A stretch of 64,000 nucleotides of DNA, taken from NCBI GenBank assembly GCA_965223305.1, contig CBDCWT010000084.1, positions 186,001 through 250,000 on the forward strand, written 5' to 3'. Within the stretch, counting starts at the first letter, position 1. Every line of letters starts with the position of its first letter. Positions 60,401-64,000 of the stretch are shown piece by piece. This DNA is from CBDCWT01 sp965223305 (GTDB lineage: Bacteria > Planctomycetota > Planctomycetia > Pirellulales > Pirellulaceae). Both the position numbers and the translations under genes were made by a program. The notes beneath the pieces are model-generated. The model had not been told where the DNA came from. It saw only the letters and a list, made by a program, of their open reading frames with translations, and did not search any database.

Positions 60401-62985
60401 TCTAGTTGGTACGCCAATGCTTCGGTCGGATCTTGTTGCCCGGCTTCTGCCGTGTACGTTAACGTATCACCGTCACCGTCCGTGGCGGAAAGCGTGATGT
60501 CGAGTGAATCGACCGCATGGGAAAGAGTTTGGTTGTCGATTGCTGCCAGGACCGGGGCCGAGTTGGTCACAGTCACTGTAAAAGACTGAGTGCCTTCAGC
60601 AATGCCATCGCTCGCTGTGACCGCGACGGTGAACTCACCAACCACAGTCGTATCAGGATTGATGGTCAATGTTGTGCCGGAGAGAGATGTCGCGACCGTG
60701 CTCAACGCCTCGAATTCAGGCTCCTCAACATCGTAAAACTTGGACAGGTCGGCGTGATAGCTGCTGTCCGTCGTGCCCAGCAACGTACTGGCTGCGACGG
60801 ATCCCCCCCACTGATAGACGGCTCCCGTCGGCAGCACGTAGAACCACGCACCACTGGCTCCAACGAAGTACTTTTCCTGTAGGCCCCGGAAATTTTCATA
60901 CTCGCCCGGTCTGGCAGTGAAGTTGTGCGTTTGGTCCAATTCATATGCCGTCGCGGCAGCCGGATCCTGCTGAGCGGCAGTCGCAGAGTAGGTCACCGTA
61001 TCCGAGTCGCCGTCGGTAGCGGAGAGGGTTACGTCCAAGGAGTCAACATTGTGGGCCAGCGTCTGGTCGTTGATCGAAGCGACGACTGGGGCTTCGTTCG
61101 TGACGGTTACGCCGAAAGTCTGCGTATCGGTTGTGTCTCCATCCGACGCGGTTACGGTGACCCCGAACACACCCGTGACACCCGCATCCGGATCAACCGT
61201 GAGCGTTGTACCTGTGACGCTCACCGTTCCATTAAAGGTCGTGTACGGCTGCTCAGCCGCGTCGTAGAGCAGACTCAGATCGTCATAGTAGTCCGAGTTT
61301 AACGTTGCTAAGAGTGTGCTGTCGGCAACGCTGCCTCCCCATTGATAGACTTCACCGTCCGGAAGCACGTAGAACCAAGTGTCGCCTGCGCCCTGCAGGT
61401 ACTTTTCGTTAAGGCCACGAAAGTTGAGGAACTCATTGATGGCGGCGACCAGACCGTGGTCTTGATTCAGCTGGCTAGCAGTCACCGCCACTGAATCGAC
61501 GACAACCGCAGCGGCCGTAAACGTCACGGGATCAGAGTCTGGGTCGGTTGCCGACAGCGTGATGTCCAACGACCCCACGTTGTGCACCATCGTCTGGTCG
61601 TCGATCGTATCCAGTACGGGCGGATTGTTGTCTGGGATCGTTCCTGTCAGAGTGTACTGCCCAAGTTCACCGTACTCGCCGGAACTGGCAATCACGACAT
61701 AGTACGTGCCCGCATCCAGAACCGTGTCAACCGACGCGCTCAACGCCGAGGAAGGATCATCGGAGAACAGCAGCTCTTCGTCCGCTGAATACAACTCCAG
61801 GGCGATGTCCAGGTTCGATCCCACCGCAGCAACGGACGCGGTCAGGTCGACCTGCCCGCTGGCTGCAGTAGTGAACGTGAACACATCTTGGTCGTCCATC
61901 TGCTCAATAATTCCAGATTCGCTCACAGAGCCGACGCTGACGGTGGACGCGGAACTGAAGACGCTGCCGTGATCGTCAGTGCGGTAGCCGAAACCGTTCG
62001 CACTGCGGGATAGCAGTGCCAGGTCATCCTGCAGATCGGTTTCAGCGCTTGATGTCGGACCGTTGTGCCAGAGCGTTTGTGCAGAGTAGTAGCTGACACC
62101 CATGATTGGAGCCCAGACAGCATTGCCCGGGTTGTATTCTTCGGTCAGAGCGCCGGCTTCATAGAGGCTCTGGTGCTCTAGACCGAAAGAATGACCAACT
62201 TCGTGAGAAGTCGCCTCGGCGATGTTGCGAGCGGAATCGGATAGATTGTCCGAGAAGACAAAGACCGTGTTGGCAAGCGAATTCGTAAACGAATCGAGGT
62301 ATGCGGCACCTCCCAGTGTATCGCCCGTCCAGGCGCCGTCTCCCCCAACCGCCACTCGCACGGCCACTCCGTCGCTGAAGTCGCTTGGCTCGACGGTTGT
62401 CACGTTGATATCGAAAGGTGAAAAGTCCTCCGAGACCCGCTGCCAGACCTCTGTGATCAACGCCACTTCGGCGTCGCTGAAGGTCGTATTGTCGGAGTCG
62501 GTATCGAAGACTGGAATCACGACGTTGGAGAAGGAGCCCCACGTTGTTTCTGAATGCCCGTCGAAGTCCAGGAAGATCGTGGCGGTGGCTGCCGAGTTGC
62601 TGTTCAGTTCCACAAGATCGGCCAGCGGAACAGGAGCTCCGAGCAGGCCAGGCGCTCCGATTGGGGCGATGCCTCCCTCAGGGGCGGGAATCATATCGTC
62701 TAGGGCGAGCCGCCCGTGGCCATCGTCGACAATGTGCCAGTCTGGAGCGTCCAAGGGTTGTGCGTGCAGAGCTTGGTCGACCGAGTTGTCCGTCGCGTTT
62801 CCTTGCTTGGCATGATGGTCGTGATGAACCAGCGCGATCTTGTCGGCCGGTGGGTCGATGGACGCATCGGCGACGAGAGGTGCAGCTTTGAGCGGAAGAC
62901 GCTGCTCGAGCTGCTCGAGCGACGGCATCCAGCGTGATTTACCGAGTCGTTTTCGTTTGTGCCTCTGAGAGTTTCTTCGCTTCAT
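51484..62985 (-). CDS. Giant surface protein: metzincin protease domain, PPC-like domain, 28 cadherin-like repeats
   Basis: 3833 residues in one uninterrupted frame. A basic N-terminus leads into the planctomycete motif SLEQLEQRLPL. Residues ~130-330 are a metzincin metallopeptidase: zinc motif TSHEVGHSFGLEH near residue 262 and a Met-turn IMGVSYY about 30 residues later. A pre-peptidase C-terminal-type domain follows (DDQDVFTFTTAASGQVDLT, AGTYYVVIASSG). Then come 28 Ig/cadherin-like repeats, each starting TN..PVL..I.DQT and ending ATITVTADDG.....F.L.VTN; nine (numbers 1, 2, 3, 6, 9, 19, 22, 26, 28) carry an inserted ~75-residue module with EKYF and WFYILP. The C-terminus is charged, without a sorting signal. 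Likely a secreted adhesin/protease of the cell surface. Confidence 0.92.
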   Translation of the reverse strand: MKRRNSQRHKRKRLGKSRWMPSLEQLEQRLPLKAAPLVADASIDPPADKIALVHHDHHAKQGNATDNSVDQALHAQPLDAPDWHIVDDGHGRLALDDMIPAPEGGIAPIGAPGLLGAPVPLADLVELNSNSAATATIFLDFDGHSETTWGSFSNVVIPVFDTDSDNTTFSDAEVALITEVWQRVSEDFSPFDINVTTVEPSDFSDGVAVRVAVGGDGAWTGDTLGGAAYLDSFTNSLANTVFVFSDNLSDSARNIAEATSHEVGHSFGLEHQSLYEAGALTEEYNPGNAVWAPIMGVSYYSAQTLWHNGPTSSAETDLQDDLALLSRSANGFGYRTDDHGSVFSSASTVSVGSVSESGIIEQMDDQDVFTFTTAASGQVDLTASVAAVGSNLDIALELYSADEELLFSDDPSSALSASVDTVLDAGTYYVVIASSGEYGELGQYTLTGTIPDNNPPVLDTIDDQTMVHNVGSLDITLSATDPDSDPVTFTAAAVVVDSVAVTASQLNQDHGLVAAINEFLNFRGLNEKYLQGAGDTWFYVLPDGEVYQWGGSVADSTLLATLNSDYYDDLSLLYDAAEQPYTTFNGTVSVTGTTLTVDPDAGVTGVFGVTVTASDGDTTDTQTFGVTVTNEAPVVASINDQTLAHNVDSLDVTLSATDGDSDTVTYSATAAQQDPAAATAYELDQTHNFTARPGEYENFRGLQEKYFVGASGAWFYVLPTGAVYQWGGSVAASTLLGTTDSSYHADLSKFYDVEEPEFEALSTVATSLSGTTLTINPDTTVVGEFTVAVTASDGIAEGTQSFTVTVTNSAPVLAAIDNQTLSHAVDSLDITLSATDGDGDTLTYTAEAGQQDPTEALAYQLDQTHDFYAASNEFLNFSGQNEKYFHGDGTGWFYVLPTGAVYQVGSSIADSTLLGTLDSTYYDTLSLLFDVSEPETESVDVTVSLTGTTLTLDPASTFLGNATITVTASDGAEEDTVAFNLAVTNDTPVLDPIDDQTMSYATDTLDVALSGTDADGDTITYSVTSSEGDVTGSISGTTLTLDPSSSFLGDATITVTADDGIDQASESFLLSVTNSTPTLASIDDQTIVHTTDTLDVTITAADDDGDSLTLTATSSETDVSTSISGTTLTLDPADLFAGTATITVTVDDGSNQVVETFTLAVTNQAPVLGTIADQTIAHNLDTLDVTLSATDGDSDTVTFTATAGQQNAIDLLAYQLDQSHDFFAAADESLNFRGANEKYFRGDTDGWFYILPDGEVYEWGGSIETSTLQETLDATFYADLTKLFDVVEPALDPVAVTLTVDGTTLTIDPDASVLGEFVVTVTGTDGIAEDTATFDVTVTNTAPVLATIADQPLSYATDTLDVSISATDAEGDTLTYTVVSSESDVTGSISGTTLTLDPASSFLGDATITVTANDGAEEDSTSFVLSVTNSTPTIVSIGDQSIPHTTDTLDLTITANDADADSLTLAAASSEGDVSASISGTTLTLDPVALFAGTATITVTADDGSTQATETFTLTVTNQAPVLGAIADQTITHNLDTVDITLSATDGNSDTITYTATAGQRNPTEVLAYQLDQAHDFFAASDEFLNFSGQNEKYFRGDATEWFYILPSGAVYQVGSSIADSTLLGTLNSSYHDDLTTLFDVVEPLPTESVDVTLSVSDNTLTLDPAASYTGEFIVTVVGTDGIDSDTTTFNATVTNSAPTLDAIADQSMSHTIDTLDVALSVTDGDADTLTYTVTSSETDVTGSVTGTTLTLDPTSSFLGDATITVTVGDGAAEDTQSFTLSVTNDAPVLTAIVDQSMSYATDTLDVTISASDADSDTLSYTVTSSETDVTGSIDETTLTLDPASSFWGDATITVTADDGIAQHSTTFILSVTNSTPVLDPITDQSIPHTTDTLDVALSVTDADADSVTLTAASSESDVATSITGTTLTLDPAALFAGTATITVTADDGNTQAVQSFTLTVTNQAPVLDAIVDQTLVHNVDTLDVTLSATDGNSDTLTYTVASSETDVTGSISGTTLTLDPASSFVGDATITVTASDGIEQDSVSFALSVTNETPVLVAISDQSMSHTTDTLDVTLSGSDADSDPLTYTVASSESDVTGSITGTTLTLDPASSFLGDVTITVTADDGLAQHDVSFVLSVTNAAPVLDAIVDQTLVHNVDTLDVALSATDADSDTISYSVASSTTDVTGSITGTTLTLDPASSFLGDATITVTADDGIAQHDVSFLLSVTNTDPVLDPISDETIPHTTDTLDVALSVTDADSDTLTYTVVSSETDVTGSVTGTTLTLDPAALFAGAATITVTAADPHAQATQTFTLTVTNQAPVLDPIVDQAMSYATDTLDVTLSTSDGNSDTLTLTVSSSETDVTGSITGSTLTLDPTSTFLGDATITVTADDGIEQASQSFVLTVTNSTPDLTAIADETMSHATDTLDVELTVSDADADSVTLTATSSESDVTTSISGSNLTLDPAALFTGTATITVTADDGNTQAEETFTLTVTNQIPFLDPIADQTMGHNVDTLDVTLSTTDGDGDTVTYTTSVVQLDPVEVLAYQLDQAHDFFAASSENLDLLGLQEKWFRGDTFAWFYILPDGEIVEWGGTIGTSTSLGTLDATYHSDLTTLFDVAAPTEGTVDVTASISGTTLTLDPAVSVFGTFTVTVTASDSIAEDTETFDVTVTNSAPALTTIADQQLSYATDTLDVSISATDGDGDTITYSVSSSETDVSASLTGTTLTLDPASSFLGDATITVTADDGAEESAISFVLSVTNSTPTIASIGDQSIPHTTDTLDLTITANDADADSITLTAASTDSDVSTSITGTTLTLDPVALYTGTATITVTADDGNTQATETFTLTVTNQAPVLDAISDQTITHNLDTVDITLSATDGNSDTVTYSATAVHQNLIDLLAYQLDQAHDFFAASNEFLNFRGVNEKYFRGDTDAWFYILPTGAVYEFGTTIADSTLLGTLDGTFYGDLTALFDVAEPPVVDATTEVGISISGSTLTLDPIASYTGTVTVTVTATDGIDSDTTTFDATVTNSAPALDAITDQSMSHTTDTLDVALSVTDGDGDTLTYTVTSSETDVTGSVTGTTLTLDPTSSFLGDATITVTVGDGAAEDTQSFTLSVTNDAPVLTAIVDQSMSYATDTLDVTISASDADSDTLTYTVTSSETDVTGSISGTTLTLDPASSFLGDATITVTADDGTAQDSTTFVLSVTNSTPVLDPITDQSIPHTTDTLDVALSVTDADADSVTLTASSSESDVATSITGTTLTLDPVALFTGTATITVTADDGSTQAEQSFTLTVTNQAPVLATLTDQTMAHNVDTLDVTLSATDGDSDTITYTTTAAQQNPVELAAYQLDQSHNFFAASDEFLNFRGVNEKYFRGDTDEWFYILPDGAVYQWGGSIASSTLLETLDATFYADLTKLYDVAEPALDPADVTLSLSGTTLTIDPAVSVTGDFVVTVTATDGIDEDTGTFTVTVTNTAPVLDDVTDQTLSHATDTLDVTLSSTDAEGDAVTYTAESSDTDVAVSVSGSTLTLDPASSFLGDVTITVTASDGAEQDSTSFQLSVTNAAPTIAAIADQTMLTTTDTIDVTVTASDADGDSVTLSATAVEIDLLNQAAYALDQIYDFQPAPEEYLNFHGANEKYFLDAEGNWFYILPTGAVYQFGTSFGDSTLLDTLDSSYHSDLTTLYDVVLQETAVTVGLTFSGSTLTIDPQASYVGTIQITVTASDGTLSATELFNLTVDSSSIVVPGVHGLTTGLLMDAAGGASGADKKVGRNNARDDNDALDSLFGALAGGRLGSLAAPAADEIEQTESRETNLTELDALEEIMAVWNKSET

Positions 62986-63518
62986 GATTTTCTCGATCAG
63001 CTGCTTGCTCTGTCTTCGTGCAGCAATGAAATGTTGACGATCGGTGCCGCCAGGCTACTACCATCCGATGCCAATCCGCTGATCATCCATGAAATTCACT
63101 CTGGCTAAGAAAAATGTGCATGCACTGGAAAGAAGTTTGCACATCCGTCAAAGCACCGGCCAATCTACAGCGTCGTTTTCCAACGAAGCTAGACTTTATT
63201 CAGCACTTAGTGCGATCTGCGAAGGAAAGATTTGCGAGACAAGCCGCACAACCGTTACGCCCAGAACAAGCAGGCCACTAATTGGCAGACTTTTCCGACG
63301 AGCTATTTGACAATCGGTTGAATGTCAGCGCGGCGCTCGCGCAGCGACGCGCGCGGCAACACCGCCAAGGGACTTCTGGTGGCCGGTTAGTAGCCGAATT
63401 CGCCAGAATTTGGCGAACAGCATCACACCCCATCACCAACCGCGTACACCGTCGGCCACAATCAGCCGGAACGCGTTAGCGTCCGGTTTTGGTGCGGCTG
63501 ATTTTTGTGACGGTCGCC
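62986..63518. promoter_or_regulatory. Upstream region of the giant surface protein
   Basis: About 530 bases. The part next to the gene (to ~63300) is A/T-richer than the coding DNA and holds no repeat; a promoter is expected here. Further out are a GTAGCCGAATTCGCCAGAA hairpin at 63390 and a degenerate ATCAGCCGGAACGCGTTAGC element at 63460. No gene is seen. Confidence 0.45.
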
Positions 63519-64000
63519 GGCCATCTTGTTGATCCTGTAAATCCTGTCAACAGACAGAAGACAGGATCAACATGATCAACAGGATCGAGTGGACGGCTCC
63601 AACTGTAGAATGCCCTGTCTCACTCTTGCCGCGCAACAGTCGTGTACAGCGCTCGGGAGGGCGAGGCTCCCGCCGAGCCGAAATACATCGGAGTACTGGT
63701 TACTGTGGAAGCCGTGGGCTAACGCCCCGCGGCTGATCTTGTATCACGGTCTCCGGCCATCTTGTTGATCCTGTAAATCCTGTCAAAAAAAAGAAGACAG
63801 GATCAACATGATCAACAGGATCGAGTGGACGGCTCCAACTGCGGAATGCCCCGTCTCGCTCTTGCCGCGCAACAGTCGTGTACAGCGCTCGGGAGGGCGA
63901 GGCTCCCGCCGAGCCGGAAGACATCGGAGTACTGGTTACTGTGGAAACCGTGGGCTAACGCCCCGCGGCTGATTTTGTATCACGGTCCTTGGCCATCTTG
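63519..64000. repeat. Tandem direct repeat, 236-bp period, running off the window
   Basis: GGCCATCTTGTTGATCCTG starts at 63519 and 63755, and GGCCATCTTG again at 63991, so the unit is 236 bases, two full copies plus the start of a third. Each unit contains a hairpin (GACAGGATCAACATGATC facing GATCCTGTAAATCCTGTC), the GGGAGGGCGAGGCTCC block and GTGGGCTAACGCCC. The units differ at only a few positions. Confidence 0.88.

Overview
The window reads as chromosomal DNA of a member of the Planctomycetota, probably a Pirellulales-type organism. The evidence is the gene content: two giant PVC-type heme-binding dehydrogenase proteins, ThuA-like and DUF1080 proteins, a Gfo/Idh/MocA oxidoreductase and a sugar-phosphate isomerase with export signals, a PEP-CTERM protein, very large surface proteins starting with an LExLExR-type N-terminal motif, and dockerin repeats. 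Genes are widely spaced and the intergenic DNA is crowded with hairpin-forming repeats. No rRNA, tRNA, CRISPR array or recognisable transposase was seen.

Layout. Positions 1-6591: end of an M20 peptidase, serS, an O-methyltransferase, then a tight minus-strand operon (fold-III PLP decarboxylase, LuxI/FeeM-like N-acyltransferase, methyltransferase, ThuA-like protein) that looks like a small biosynthetic locus. Positions 6897-14701: PEP-CTERM protein, exported isomerase-like protein, FkbM methyltransferase, endonuclease/exonuclease/phosphatase protein, zinc-ribbon protein, TSUP permease, exported oxidoreductase, small membrane ORF. Positions 14719-22972: DUF1080 protein, ThuA-heme giant protein, lysA with an overlapping phosphodiesterase, Uma2 protein. 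Positions 23261-34420: penicillin acylase, orphan sugar-binding lipoprotein, overlapping HD-GYP/PilZ pair, small membrane protein, DUF885 peptidase and a D-aminoacylase/M19 dipeptidase fusion; several of these suggest peptide or D-amino-acid scavenging. Positions 34835-39222: GH88 hydrolase and housekeeping genes trmL, an Ldh-family dehydrogenase, nth and dcd. Positions 39692-49669: porin-like protein, second heme giant, and a 1566-residue surface protein combining FG-GAP repeats, a carbohydrate-binding module, a GH10 xylanase, a cohesin-like domain and dockerins. Positions 50192-62985: a methyltransferase and a 3833-residue metzincin protein with 28 cadherin-like repeats. The last 480 bases are a 236-bp tandem repeat running off the window.

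The most notable non-coding signal is a 176-bp imperfect palindrome present five times at nearly constant length, flanked by TA. It always sits downstream of a gene in the same relative orientation, and in three of five cases its edge forms the TAG stop codon of that gene. It behaves like a TA-targeting MITE that lands at gene ends. Other hairpin families form tandem arrays, and in at least two places repeat sequence has become the C-terminal coding end of a protein.
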